Assembly: GCA_913060565.1 (NCBI GenBank)
Contig: CAJXRU010000029.1
Span: 1-38,353, forward strand
Direction of reading: 5' to 3'
Length of the DNA stretch: 38,353 nucleotides
DNA from: an uncultured Gammaproteobacteria bacterium
GTDB lineage: Bacteria > Pseudomonadota > Gammaproteobacteria > Enterobacterales > Psychrobiaceae
In this document: positions 10,101-17,589 of the stretch, piece by piece
How positions within the stretch are numbered: position 1 is the first letter of the stretch
Layout: every line of letters begins with the position of its first letter
Made by a program: the position numbers and the translations under genes
The notes under the pieces: model-generated
What the model was told of the DNA's origin: nothing
Databases searched by the model: none
The model's input: only the letters and a program-made list of their open reading frames with translations

Positions 10101-13100
10101 ACCTTTAAAATTTCTGATGAACCTAGCGAACTTTTCGATCCTAATTTGGTACCCGTTTTTGGAGAGGTCGCAGTCGCAATCATCGTTGAAGTAAGTGGAG
10201 TAGACACAATTTCTGGTCAAAATGTAACCGAGGAAATAAGACTATTTTTCAATGTAGGACAATCAGAAATCACGTATTCTGTTACCTCTATTGCGGATTC
10301 ACTCAAGGAAGATACAGAAAATATAACAGTCTCTATTAAAGAAATATTTAATAATATCCCAAGTCGAAATCCTAACTGGAACTTTGGTGGCTTTGAAAGC
10401 GCACCAATTATTTCACCGACTAATGGCACAGCAACAACTCGTGTAATCGATCAACAGTTTGAGATATTGGACGCAATCGACTTATCAGAGAGTAATGATT
10501 TTAGTAGTACTGCAATCCGAGGTAATGGCGGAACGGTTGGACAGTTGGTTGAGTTACTCGACCAAAATGACTTAGTAATCGGAAGTGGTTTTGTAAAAGC
10601 GGATGGAACTTGGGAGGTAGAAGTTAATTCCTCTGTTACAACCAACGCTGTACACACGATTAAAGCACAGCTTTTTGAAAGCGCATTAGATTCTTCATCA
10701 GTTATCAATACAACTGATGAGATTAGCTATCTAAAATCAAACTCAGAAGAGACAACTGCACAAATAACTAGTGACAATGCCGTTGAGCGAGAGTTTATAT
10801 TTACTGGGTTAAGTGATGACAGCATTGTCGTATCTATTGATAATCCAAATAGCCTGAAAGTCGACGGAGGAGATGGTACTGATACGCTAGTACTTGATGC
10901 GTACGACACTGACTTTATTGCAGGGCAAGATGACGATGGAAACGTGACTCTTACTTACCGGAAAGATACGAACAAAGTAATCACATTAATCGATATAGAA
11001 AAAGTTGCTTTTGTAGACAATACGGTTGACGTGAATGACTTAAGAGATACACGAATTGTCATTCGAGATGGCGATGGAATCCTTAAAAGTACTGATCTTT
11101 CACATAAGATCTATATCGGTGGGCAATTAGCGGAAGGGCATACGCCTGAAGATATTGTGTTAGTAGGGACTGTAGGTGGAAGATCAATTGTTCATACTAT
11201 CTCTAAAGACAATATCACTGTAACAGATGACGGTATGTTTTTTGTCGATGTCGATAATCTTGGAGCCATAACATTTGATGGAGAAGATGTAGGTTTCAAT
11301 GATGCAACCCAACTAATTGCCTTTATGGAAACGAGGGACGCTGATGGATTAATACACAATTCAGTCCAAGATGAGAGCATCATTCATACTAAACCGCCAG
11401 AAGCTGTAGCCAAAATAACAGAAATAACGGAAGATGATGGCTTATTTGGCGATGATTTTATTACAACAGATAATCAATTAACTATCTCAGGCACAATTAG
11501 CAAAGCGTTATTAGAGGACGAGACTTTACAAATTTTTGTAAATAATGAATGGATTACGATTGAGTCTTCCTCTTTAGTCTCTATTGATGGTACAGATATG
11601 TTTGCCTGGAGCTATGTAGATAATCGCTCATTGCCAGACGGGGAATACGAGTATCGAGCACAAGTTATTGACGATTTAGGACTGTCGAGTTCAACATCTC
11701 GACAAGTTGTAATTGTCGATCAAAATAACACTCATAATAGTGGTGCACAGGTTAGCTTCACTAACGTCTTGGCAGATACGGGTGTCAGTGATAGCGACTA
11801 CATCACCAACTATGATCAATACTTAATTAAAGGGGAAGTCAGTACAAAATTGCAAGATGATGAAAAAGTTCAAATTCTTGTGGGAACTGAGTGGGTTGAT
11901 CTAACGATACAATCTACTATAAGTCCAGATATTCCTACAGTCTATAATTGGTTTTATCGCGTAGATGAACCATTGGATAATGGTGTATATGATTATCAAG
12001 CTAGAATAGTTAGTGCAGCAGGACACATTGTCGGTGATGTAGTTAGTCAATCTATAACAGTCGATAAAACATTGACTGATACAGAAATTTCGATTGAATC
12101 ACTGGGCGTTGATCCAATAACAGGAAACGAACAAGATACCGGATTGTCTAATAGCGACTTCCGTACGAATGTAAATTCTGACATTATTCTTATTGGCCAG
12201 TTGACAAAACCATTAGCGAGCGACGAATTTCTAGAAATTCAAATCCTAGGTGAATGGATTACGATTGACTCAGCAAACATTACAACAGGCGCAGATGGTA
12301 TAGTCACTTGGACATATACAGATACACGACAAAACCTTGCTGACAGACAGCACACTTATGCGCTAAGAGTTGGTGATATTGCCGGTAATGTTACTGAAAC
12401 ATATAGTAAAAATATCTATATTGATACTAATTCCACAGCGACAAACGCTAGTACTGGTGCAACGATTTTCGACGTTAAACTAAGCAATAGTTCAGGTGAG
12501 TCTGACGGTGATTTCATAACAAGAGATCCTGCAATTGTACTCACCGGCAGTTTGACTGCCAGTATAATTAATGTCGGCCAACGAGAGTATATACAAGTAC
12601 TCATTGATGGAGAATGGGAGGAAGTTCAAACTTGGGCGTCTACTTCAAATGGTGAGTTCCTTGCTGCAGGTTGGGAGTTAGATCTGACAGACCGTCCACT
12701 TGATGAGGGTACTCATGAATTCCAGTTCAGAATTATTGATTTAGCAGGAAACATTACAACGGAATATACGCAAGAGGTAACGATAGATACTGTTGCCGGA
12801 GCGCCAATTGTAGATATAGATGCTGGTGATGATCAATTGATTAATTTGGATGAAAGCACATCAGCTATTGACGTATCAGTTGATTTATCTGACCCAGCAA
12901 TTCAAGTTGGCGATGTATTAAACATCCGATTCTTTATTCAAGGGTTAAAAGTCGAAGATAAGAAGATTGATGTTACACAAGAAATGCTTAATTCAGACTC
13001 TTATTCAACAACACTTCCAATTGGTTTTGTGGTCGATGGGCAAGCAGTCGCAGCAACGGTTTCGATTACTGATAATGCAGGAAATCCAAAAACTGCTCAT

Positions 13101-13934
13101 AGTGATGTTATTGTGATTGACCTGACTGCGCCAGATGTACCAACAGTCACATCATTGTTGACTTCAAATGTTAACCCAACAATTACAGGAAGCGTGTCTA
13201 TTGGCGAAGGATACTCATTCCGAGTAACCGTGGATGACAATACTTATACAGCAGGTGATGGAAACTTAACTATCGATGGTAATGTATGGTCATTGGTTAT
13301 CCCTGACGATAACTCCCTTGAGCCAACTGGTACCTATTCTGTTACTGCTGTTGTGACTGATAAAGCAGGGAATGAATCTACAGACATTTCTGATTCTGAA
13401 ATAGTAATTAACCCAACAGCACCAGAACAAAGTCCACTTTCTGAAGTAAAATCTCAGGATGAATTTTCGCCATCAAAGGTAGCACCAATGAGCAACGATT
13501 TCCTCATTGGTGAGAATGGTGATGATGTAATGATTGATGTATTGGTAGCACCACAGTCGGTAAACCAATCATTGCCGTTATCGGCAGCAGGTCAACCGGA
13601 AGTTATCGAAGGCTTTGTATTAAATGAAGATAAACTTGATTTATCCGACTTATTAGCCCTTGACAATGCATCGGATTTGGAGAACTATCTATCAATTACA
13701 TCTGATGAAAATAGCACCACCATTTCCGTTGATATTGACGGCGAAATAAGCCAGACAATTAAGCTGGAAGGTGTAGATTTATCGCATGAATTAGAACAAG
13801 GGCAATCTTCTGTAATTAATACGTTATTTACTAACTTAGGAGACCAAGCGCTACTTAGCCCAAATAATGTAAGTGATGATGCAACGTTAACTAACAAGCC
13901 ACTATTAGATGACGAGGATATTAGCGACTTATAG
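1149..13934 (+). CDS. lapA: Giant LapA/BpfA-type biofilm adhesin, type I secreted
   Basis: A 4261-residue surface adhesin. ATG at 1149 is chosen because AAGG at 1137-1140 is correctly spaced; the in-frame TTG at 1143 is too close. Residues 1 to about 110 resemble the LapA retention module that plugs the TolC-like channel, with T112-A113-S114-G115 where LapG sites (usually TAAG) lie. Residues ~377-2830 hold about 21 Ig-like repeats of ~100-115 residues (IPEA.DGIN.EE..DGIQ, PP.GT..GDTI, IP..WDG, LP.DG.Y, D.AGN, DT.APG). Two Calx-beta-like domains follow (~2834-3080), then an RTX-like module (~3225-3290) and four copies of a different repeat (D.G.S.SDF.T...EW, ~3420-3880). The C-terminus has one RTX-like nonapeptide remnant (IGENGDDVMID) and the VIEGFVLNEDKLDLSDLL pattern of type I secretion targets. 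No von Willebrand A domain was seen. All downstream partners are encoded next to it. The symbol follows Pseudomonas; bpfA is the Shewanella name. Confidence 0.93.
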   Translation: MYSLNLDNNAEVIALSGVVNISSDNQLFAVEIGTKLLATDTLLIENDASVTVQYADGSVLTYDQTAPSVVEELPDEIDEETLAEESVSIQDEITAIQDAIASGDNDLDLPATASGGNTSQGGISFVTVERDGNDVIIGSDFSAQGLNSPTANSVLTPIIQSTNIEPFIPELELSLSSSINHQGRLVSISGQIDNAGQNAVVTLTITDTNGTTVIINNVPVAEDGSYLINNVDISSLAEGALNVNVTVTDTNSQTIESNSSFTYDATAPNSPQFSITAGDDSVINAAEKSQGINIVVDIDPTDVVVGDTISISYGTSPNLTVQSVVITQEMLDTAPPQATFSVPDELIIHGQVLQGSVTISDQFGNISTPQNFSQNVDTLAPGATGPQTVPVINIPEALDGISAEDAKDGIQIEVTPTSDSVPGDRIEVTVKSDIDDSTILEILVIPANWDGISPIIVTIPTSKLPDNGTHKVTAVIKDGSNNASGSSEEFSIDVNTDSVRPTVYIAEAKDGINKTEISDGIQIEINPPTDAIAGHRIVVTISPGNGTGTIEQALEIPQDWDGKSPLQIIIPSNNLPTDGQQTVSVKVVDSDDNTIGETSVDEVILIDTVAPGEGTVRPAPTFNIPEAEDGNVSAEDVKDGIQVTLTPPLETNIDDVIIFNLTPADGSPIVTIEIDIPDDWDGASPIAVTIPANSLPNDGSYSVTTAVKDPSGNVSQVSDAQDLNLNTESNQPTVFIEESENGINKNELADGLQISINPPTDAAVGNVISVVITPTEPGVDPIIVSAVIPEGWNERDHITITIPTTQTIPDGQHNVVVTVRNPDNSIVGAPSNPESILVDTIAPGEGETTSAPTIEIDSAVDGITADEVLNGLTVSVTPPTGTSPGDIVTILFSPTAPGSNPIEITLEIPANWVAGQPIDVNIESNQLPDDGDYNVTTSVTDQAGNTSETSTPLPITILANSPVVIIPEIENGINAKEAEDGIQLVITPPRTAKAGDLITVTLVNDGIEGAATPIIIPSNWDGITPIEITISPDKITTDGSHVIQVTVSDSSNNPVGNPTNSPTFIIDTNAPGSNGSPSTPLIDVPEAAGNVDAEELKDGITVLITIPSDSEAGDTIKLSLSPGPNNEPLIIEQEVPSDWDGTSQIELVVPFQSNLPDGEYQLTAIITDKAGNSGATSPTTAININTDSSQPTVFIPEAENGINAVEAADGIQIFVNPPNSATPGSILTTTFDNGVDAPQTFQSFIPNDWNGVDQVELVIASAEIPNDGTYNVTVAASLPFFGQLGESSIPQSVTIDTSAPGTSGSPSVPIIDIPEAVDGINIDEFIDGIQINATLPSDVVPGDTVVITISHSNGTPVSFEIEVPSSWQPAELLPLTIPPELFNSDGTYSITATVKDQVGNISQPSITQDIELNISTNKPVVSIPEAEGGINKEEAIDGIEVIIIPPEGTKVGDTIKVTMRAEGSDTPIIIDIPVPSSWNGFGPINYSIDSDDTPTDGTYTVTTIVVDENLQQIGEVSESQNITIDTLAPGDVGDNPTPIIEIAEATDGIDAEESKDGIQVLIYPPSGTLGGDTITVTLTSSSGTPVVTSYVIPDDWNGSDPISVTIPPEELPADGQYDISANVTDKVGNTSSDSPSVTIQLDTASTKPTVYVKEAENGINAAEVEDGIQIQIKLPTGTEPGDLISVSITSLDGSVEANHLFTVPDGWTPQERLNVTFPTDKVPEDGSYEVTASVSKIGQSEQGELSEKESISIDTTAPGSEGPVTKPIISTPEVTGPFVNESMLTDGLQVVVQPPSGSIPGDLIEVNVYDSNNEFIISVINQIPVDWEDPQTITVNVNKEILTPDGLYSINTIVRDASGNPSLASDNIALNVDSTAPGEGEEISRPILVAAESENGINKQELSDDIQTELTLPDGTSIGDTIVFTISAADDSVASIEIPVTAEHFNNDELIRPFPIEIPQSYFTSEQTYTVSVHVKDPAGNPSIESEKVNLNVDTIAPGENTENTSPQHEIAEAVDGVNAQEMLNGVQISVKVPIGTLPGDTINVLIQNESIGEDTYAFIIPLNWVPTDNVDFTIPNSFYPVDGEYNITSSVSDLAGNISESSTTSLITVDTTPPGNGLKPKLAIPESEGTINKQESIDGIDIIVTPPAGTLPGDSVTVAITGEGIEPQITLDYIIPENWVEPDEIPYVIPTTVLPGDGEYKVIVSITDPSGNTSEPSSPVNIELNTTVPGEEKQPSPPTLDVVDGDNGVNSQEFTDASGVAIAIGLPSDSQVGDIITLTITDSSDNEHTLTHTVTAQNITDNSALVTVTQLTGVNITDGQYDISAVVTRGTQESEPSNTAEFTLDRAAPGQGTGAGDADDPVLISVPEQVDGGNIDATEASDGILVNVTPPIGTELGDTITLTLTDVDGKDVLVEHTIQAPWAQGGVVAVTIPVSAISDGGKFVDGDYTISATVTDQQGNESAPSDDTGITLATDTDGGNGAVTPPIISMPAADDGLINKTELDGLTLTITPPADAQPNDVINVTLTPATGPAVVVPVTIPSTWVAGDTINQLITGLNHGDKITVTATITKDGVDSTSTPIDFTVDTQPPGTGTGEGGSDAAPGVTIPEATDNVTLEEANDGVDVLVTPPTDSLPGDTITLTVTQPGGAVVTVEQVIDATWDGASPITVTIPVSDISVDGAFNDGQYAVSATITDEAGNTSLAGTENFTLDTAIDVPPAISIKGVDAANGDTIIDAEEIQNTGGEKVITVSVSLPDGTEVGDTIRLFVSTEIDPQGFIDKTIPLGTDLGQPFTIEVDAPEDGDYSIAAQIIDTAGQTSSKSIDTEFTIDTEAHTIILEGPGVDVVEGQATGEYTITLSKEIPAGESVTVFLEYSGTADNGDDFTGITSVEIGAGQTSVQFNLQTIDDAALEENETLTVTLKNVVDTNNATGTAGFTTLPVIDRNQDQATINITPDPAPVDENDIPEISVEGPDEVREGEEAVFTFKISDEPSELFDPNLVPVFGEVAVAIIVEVSGVDTISGQNVTEEIRLFFNVGQSEITYSVTSIADSLKEDTENITVSIKEIFNNIPSRNPNWNFGGFESAPIISPTNGTATTRVIDQQFEILDAIDLSESNDFSSTAIRGNGGTVGQLVELLDQNDLVIGSGFVKADGTWEVEVNSSVTTNAVHTIKAQLFESALDSSSVINTTDEISYLKSNSEETTAQITSDNAVEREFIFTGLSDDSIVVSIDNPNSLKVDGGDGTDTLVLDAYDTDFIAGQDDDGNVTLTYRKDTNKVITLIDIEKVAFVDNTVDVNDLRDTRIVIRDGDGILKSTDLSHKIYIGGQLAEGHTPEDIVLVGTVGGRSIVHTISKDNITVTDDGMFFVDVDNLGAITFDGEDVGFNDATQLIAFMETRDADGLIHNSVQDESIIHTKPPEAVAKITEITEDDGLFGDDFITTDNQLTISGTISKALLEDETLQIFVNNEWITIESSSLVSIDGTDMFAWSYVDNRSLPDGEYEYRAQVIDDLGLSSSTSRQVVIVDQNNTHNSGAQVSFTNVLADTGVSDSDYITNYDQYLIKGEVSTKLQDDEKVQILVGTEWVDLTIQSTISPDIPTVYNWFYRVDEPLDNGVYDYQARIVSAAGHIVGDVVSQSITVDKTLTDTEISIESLGVDPITGNEQDTGLSNSDFRTNVNSDIILIGQLTKPLASDEFLEIQILGEWITIDSANITTGADGIVTWTYTDTRQNLADRQHTYALRVGDIAGNVTETYSKNIYIDTNSTATNASTGATIFDVKLSNSSGESDGDFITRDPAIVLTGSLTASIINVGQREYIQVLIDGEWEEVQTWASTSNGEFLAAGWELDLTDRPLDEGTHEFQFRIIDLAGNITTEYTQEVTIDTVAGAPIVDIDAGDDQLINLDESTSAIDVSVDLSDPAIQVGDVLNIRFFIQGLKVEDKKIDVTQEMLNSDSYSTTLPIGFVVDGQAVAATVSITDNAGNPKTAHSDVIVIDLTAPDVPTVTSLLTSNVNPTITGSVSIGEGYSFRVTVDDNTYTAGDGNLTIDGNVWSLVIPDDNSLEPTGTYSVTAVVTDKAGNESTDISDSEIVINPTAPEQSPLSEVKSQDEFSPSKVAPMSNDFLIGENGDDVMIDVLVAPQSVNQSLPLSAAGQPEVIEGFVLNEDKLDLSDLLALDNASDLENYLSITSDENSTTISVDIDGEISQTIKLEGVDLSHELEQGQSSVINTLFTNLGDQALLSPNNVSDDATLTNKPLLDDEDISDL
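2277..9640 (+). repeat. Tandem Ig-like repeat array inside the adhesin (about 21 units)
   Basis: The translated repeats share a strong consensus, but the DNA copies are divergent, so the array is ancient or maintained at protein level. In the first twelve units the linkers alternate. One unit starts after DT.APG and ends with a T(D/E)S..(Q/R)P-type linker; the next starts (T/V)V(F/Y)IPEAENGIN and ends with DT.APG. The true period there is therefore two domains, about 220-230 residues or 0.68 kb. From unit 13 nearly every unit ends in an APG-type linker and the alternation is lost. Unit boundaries were drawn by eye. Confidence 0.85.
7860..9245 (+). other. GC-rich block within the adhesin gene
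   Basis: This segment encodes roughly Ig-like units 17-20 and uses GCC, GGC, ACC and GTG codons far more than the rest of the gene. Hand counts give 36/60 GC for 8581-8640 and 34/60 for 9061-9120, against 23/60 for 4741-4800. The composition returns to AT-rich near 9245-9300. The reading frame is intact throughout. The long open frame on the opposite strand here (8492-9394) is a consequence of this composition, not a gene. Confidence 0.75.
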
Positions 13935-13972
13935 AAAGTGTGCTATATTGTTAATAAATAGCGTAAAAGTGA

Positions 13973-14003
13973 AAAGTGCCAATGCAATTTGCATTGGCAC
14001 TTT
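13973..14003 (+). terminator. Perfect hairpin between adhesin and lapB (attenuator-like)
   Basis: AAAGTGCCAATGC (13973-13985) is the exact reverse complement of GCATTGGCACTTT (13991-14003), with a five-base loop AATTT. It lies 39 bp after the adhesin stop and 24 bp before the lapB start. Only three T follow the stem, so it is probably a weak terminator or a stabilising mRNA 3' end, allowing more adhesin message than transporter message. Confidence 0.6.
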
Positions 14004-14026
14004 ACCGATATTGATGCAAAAAGGTA

Positions 14027-16204
14027 ATGACATTGCAGTCACAAGGAAAGGCACAGGCCCAATGGGCTATTTCACCGTCTCAACGAGTTAATAGCGATCC
14101 TTTATTGGATTGTTTAGTGATTTTAACTGAGCACTTTGGCACGCCCTGCTCTGCAGAAGCGTTATCTGCTGGCCTCCCAATTACAGAAGCAGTGTTATCC
14201 CCCGAATTACTCCCCCAGGCAGCATCTCGCGCAGGATTAACAGCAAAACTTAATCGCAAAGGGTTAGATGAGATACCAGGTATGCTTTTACCTTGTATTT
14301 TAATGCTCAAAGATCAAAAAGCTTGCGTACTTCAGGAACTTGATTTTGACAATGATAGAGCAGTTATTTCGTTGCCTGAAACTGGTGGTCAAGACGAGTT
14401 AACGATTGCCGAACTTGAAACACAATATGTTGGTTATTTGTTTTTAATAAAACAACAGTATCGCGGCGATAAACTTCAAGATGTGCATCATTATCAGCAT
14501 AAAGAACACTGGCTATGGGCTTCAATCAAAAGCGCCGCTAGTATTTACCGCGATGTAATCATTGCAACTATTTTAATTAATATTTTTGCCCTTGTATCTC
14601 CTCTTTTTGTCATGAATGTATATGACAAAGTCGTACCAAATCTTGCGTTTGAATCGTTATGGGTATTGGCACTAGGAGCCGGATTAGCTTATATTTTCGA
14701 CTTGCTATTAAAACAACTACGAGGTTATTTGATTGATGTAGCAGGTAAGAAAATAGACATAACAATGTCATCAAAATTATTTTCTAAAGTAATTGGTATT
14801 CCACTTGAAAAACGCAGCCCCAGTGTTGGTGGCACCGCAAAGCAAGTCAGTGAATTTGATACAATTCGAGACTTCTTATCGTCTGCAACCATTACCGCAA
14901 TGGTCGATTTACCTTTTGCATTATTCTTTATGTTTATTATATGGTTAGTCGCTGGCGATTTGGTAATGTTTCCGATTATTGCAACGGTACTAATTATTGG
15001 ATATACACTTTTACTTCAACCCAAATTACGTCATGCCATTGAAGAGAGTAGTAAGTTCTCTAGTTTGCGTCACGGTCATTTAATTGAAAGTCTGAGTTCT
15101 ATTGAATCCATAAAAGCAAATGGCGCCGAAGGAATTGTCCAGAAAGCTTGGCAACAGATGCTTGGCCACACTTCAAATTGGAATATGAAATCTAAAAATA
15201 TTTCGAATTCAGTTTCCAACGTTGCAAGCTTTGTTGTTCAAACAGCAGTCATTGGTGTCATTGTATTAGGTGTATACCGCGTTTCAGAGAACATGATTTC
15301 TATGGGTGCAATAATCGCGTCAGTCATGTTATCTAGTCGTGCGATATCGCCAATGGCAAAGATTGCAGGGTTACTAACTCGCTCAAATCACACCCTCACG
15401 GCAATGGCAGCAATAAACACTTTGATGGAAACCGAAGAAGAATTTGAAAACAAAGGACAACTAGTTAGTATTGCTCGCCTTAAGGGGCACATTAATGCCG
15501 AACAGTTTGGTTTTACTTATCCAGAGATGGAAAGGCCAGCACTATATCCAATGTCCATAAAAATTGAACCAGGAGAAAAGATCGCAATCATTGGCCGAAA
15601 TGGTTCTGGTAAAACAACATTAGCCAAGGTACTTCTTGGACTATATCAACCAACAACTGGTTCATTGCAATTTGATGGGGTTAATCATGGACAAATCCAT
15701 CCTAGTGATCTCAGACGTAATTTTGGCTATTTACCTCAAGAGGTGACTCTTTTTCATGGCACCATTCGTGATAATATTCTATTTGGAACAAGACAGGTAA
15801 CGGAATACCAATTAATTCGTGCAGTTCAATTATCAGGTGTTAGCTTATTTACCGACCTTGAGAATGAAGGGTTAGATATGCAGGTTGGTGAAGGTGGCCA
15901 AGCCCTTTCACGTGGTCAGCGTCAAAGTGTTTCTCTAGCACGCGCTATCTTAAACGATCCGCCTATTTTATTGCTAGACGAACCCACCGCTAGTTTAGAT
16001 GCACGTGCCGAGAATCAGTTTATTCGGTCGATGAAACTTACGGGTAAAGATCGTACGATGCTACTGATTACTCATAAAATGCACTTATTGAATCTAGTCG
16101 ATAGAATAATTGTCTTAGATAGAAATAGGCTCATAGCCGACGGCCCTCGTGATGCTGTTTTAGAAAAACTTAAAGCAGGAACATTAGGAGGCGAGAAAAA
16201 ATGA
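14027..16204 (+). CDS. lapB: Type I secretion ABC transporter LapB (permease/ATPase)
   Basis: This inner-membrane exporter (725 residues) energises secretion of the adhesin. Residues ~20-145 form a C39 peptidase-like domain. Aligning its DPLLDCLVILTEHFG stretch to the DCG.AC...YYG pattern of active C39 peptidases puts Pro25 at the catalytic cysteine, so it is a non-cleaving substrate-docking domain, as expected for an adhesin without a double-glycine leader. A membrane region (~170-430) follows. The nucleotide-binding domain has Walker A GRNGSGKTT (523-531), signature LSRGQ (627-631), Walker B ILLLDEP (647-653) and switch His683. The start is uncertain: ATG 14027 is only two bases from its AGG, while an in-frame TTG at 14033 has ideal spacing. 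The gene overlaps lapC by ATGA. Confidence 0.93.
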   Translation: MTLQSQGKAQAQWAISPSQRVNSDPLLDCLVILTEHFGTPCSAEALSAGLPITEAVLSPELLPQAASRAGLTAKLNRKGLDEIPGMLLPCILMLKDQKACVLQELDFDNDRAVISLPETGGQDELTIAELETQYVGYLFLIKQQYRGDKLQDVHHYQHKEHWLWASIKSAASIYRDVIIATILINIFALVSPLFVMNVYDKVVPNLAFESLWVLALGAGLAYIFDLLLKQLRGYLIDVAGKKIDITMSSKLFSKVIGIPLEKRSPSVGGTAKQVSEFDTIRDFLSSATITAMVDLPFALFFMFIIWLVAGDLVMFPIIATVLIIGYTLLLQPKLRHAIEESSKFSSLRHGHLIESLSSIESIKANGAEGIVQKAWQQMLGHTSNWNMKSKNISNSVSNVASFVVQTAVIGVIVLGVYRVSENMISMGAIIASVMLSSRAISPMAKIAGLLTRSNHTLTAMAAINTLMETEEEFENKGQLVSIARLKGHINAEQFGFTYPEMERPALYPMSIKIEPGEKIAIIGRNGSGKTTLAKVLLGLYQPTTGSLQFDGVNHGQIHPSDLRRNFGYLPQEVTLFHGTIRDNILFGTRQVTEYQLIRAVQLSGVSLFTDLENEGLDMQVGEGGQALSRGQRQSVSLARAILNDPPILLLDEPTASLDARAENQFIRSMKLTGKDRTMLLITHKMHLLNLVDRIIVLDRNRLIADGPRDAVLEKLKAGTLGGEKK

Positions 16205-17574
16205 AGATAACCCAGCAAGATATTGAAATGGCTGATGATGTCTATGGAGCTATGCTTACGCAAGCTCCAAGTATCCATCGTTTAACTATTTGGGCATTAG
16301 CTGCATTAATCTTAACCTTCATTATTTGGGCCTATTTTGCTGCTTTAGAACAAGTAACGTCAGGTGAAGGCAAGGTTATTCCGTCGTCGAATACACAAAT
16401 TGTTCAAAGTTTGGATGGCGGTATCCTTGAAGAACTTTATGTTCGAGAAGGCATGTCCGTATTAAAAGGACAACCGCTCGCTCGCATTGATGACACTCGC
16501 TTTCAATCTGATGTTAATCAGCAAAAACAAGAAGTTGATAGCCTACGTTCGAATATTATCCGACTGCGTGCAGAGCTAAGCAGCATTTTAGTCGGTGATG
16601 ATTCAAATTGGCGACTACAAATTAAAATAGCTAAAAAAGACATTATCTTTACTAGTGAACTTGCTGAAAAGATGCCTGAATTAGTGGCAAGGCAACAACA
16701 AGAATATAACGGCCGAATAGATAGTTTGATTAATCAGCTCGCTATTCAGGGTCGTAAAATAGAGCAAAAAACACAAGAAATTCAAGAGTTAGATTCAAAG
16801 ATAGGTACATTAAAACGAAGTTATGACTTTGCAAACAAGGAATTAAGCTTAACTCGCCCACTTGCTGAAAAGAACATTATTCCTGAAGTTGAATTGCTAA
16901 AGCTTGAAAGAAATGTAAATGACATCTTAGGCGAATTAGAAGGTGTTCAATTGCTGCGTCCTAAATCAGAATCTTCACTGAGTGAAACGATTTTACAACG
17001 GCGTGAAACTGCCTTGAAATATCGAACGGATACGCGTGCAGAACTAAATAAAATGCAAGCAGAGCTGTCTAGAATGAATGAAGCACAGGTGGGTGTTCAA
17101 GATAAAGTAGAAAAAGCTTTAATGACCTCTCCTGTTGTTGGTACAATTAAAACTATACATATCAATACACTTGGTGGCGTTATTACGCCGGGTCAGCCGT
17201 TAATGGAGATAGTCCCAACTCAAGATAAGCTATTGATTGAGGCAAAAATAAAGCCTCAGGACATTGCATTCTTGCATCCAGGCCTACCTGCCATCGTAAA
17301 GGTTACAGCGTATGATTTTGCAAAATACGGCGGACTACACGGTAAAGTAGAACATATTAGTGCTGATACAACGCAAGATGACAAAGGTAATAGCTTTTAT
17401 ATAATACGAGTTCGCACTGAATCATCTAGTATTATAAAGAAAGATAAAACGGAACTTCCTATTATTCCAGGGATGATGACAACCGTTGATGTCATTACGG
17501 GAAAACGCACAGTGTTAGAATATATTCTCAATCCAGTATTGAGAGCTAAGCAATCTGCGTTAAGAGAACAGTAA
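16201..17574 (+). CDS. lapC: Membrane-fusion protein LapC (HlyD family)
   Basis: This periplasmic adaptor (457 residues) links the LapB transporter to the outer-membrane channel. It has a short cytoplasmic N-terminus, one transmembrane helix at about 28-48, the first half of a lipoyl/barrel-sandwich domain (GG.LEELYVREGMSV.KGQPL, ~72-95), a long helical coiled-coil hairpin (~95-300), the second lipoyl half (~305-345, with GG.ITPGQPLMEIVP), and a beta-barrel segment near the C-terminus (LPIIPGMMTTVDVITGKRT). This is the standard HlyD/LapC layout and length. Its ATG overlaps the lapB TGA by four bases, indicating translational coupling. Confidence 0.93.
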   Translation: MKITQQDIEMADDVYGAMLTQAPSIHRLTIWALAALILTFIIWAYFAALEQVTSGEGKVIPSSNTQIVQSLDGGILEELYVREGMSVLKGQPLARIDDTRFQSDVNQQKQEVDSLRSNIIRLRAELSSILVGDDSNWRLQIKIAKKDIIFTSELAEKMPELVARQQQEYNGRIDSLINQLAIQGRKIEQKTQEIQELDSKIGTLKRSYDFANKELSLTRPLAEKNIIPEVELLKLERNVNDILGELEGVQLLRPKSESSLSETILQRRETALKYRTDTRAELNKMQAELSRMNEAQVGVQDKVEKALMTSPVVGTIKTIHINTLGGVITPGQPLMEIVPTQDKLLIEAKIKPQDIAFLHPGLPAIVKVTAYDFAKYGGLHGKVEHISADTTQDDKGNSFYIIRVRTESSSIIKKDKTELPIIPGMMTTVDVITGKRTVLEYILNPVLRAKQSALREQ

Positions 17575-17589
17575 ATTAAAGGACTGTAT

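Noticed and set aside
13909-14091. 60-codon plus-strand frame spanning the adhesin end and lapB start
   Set aside because: It runs through the perfect hairpin and overlaps both real genes in another frame, with no ribosome site or recognisable domain.
14096-14142. Active C39 peptidase in LapB based on a D-C dipeptide (Asp28-Cys29)
   Set aside because: The distance to the conserved aromatic-Gly pair puts Pro25, not Cys29, at the catalytic position, and the adhesin has no double-glycine leader, so the domain is a docking domain.
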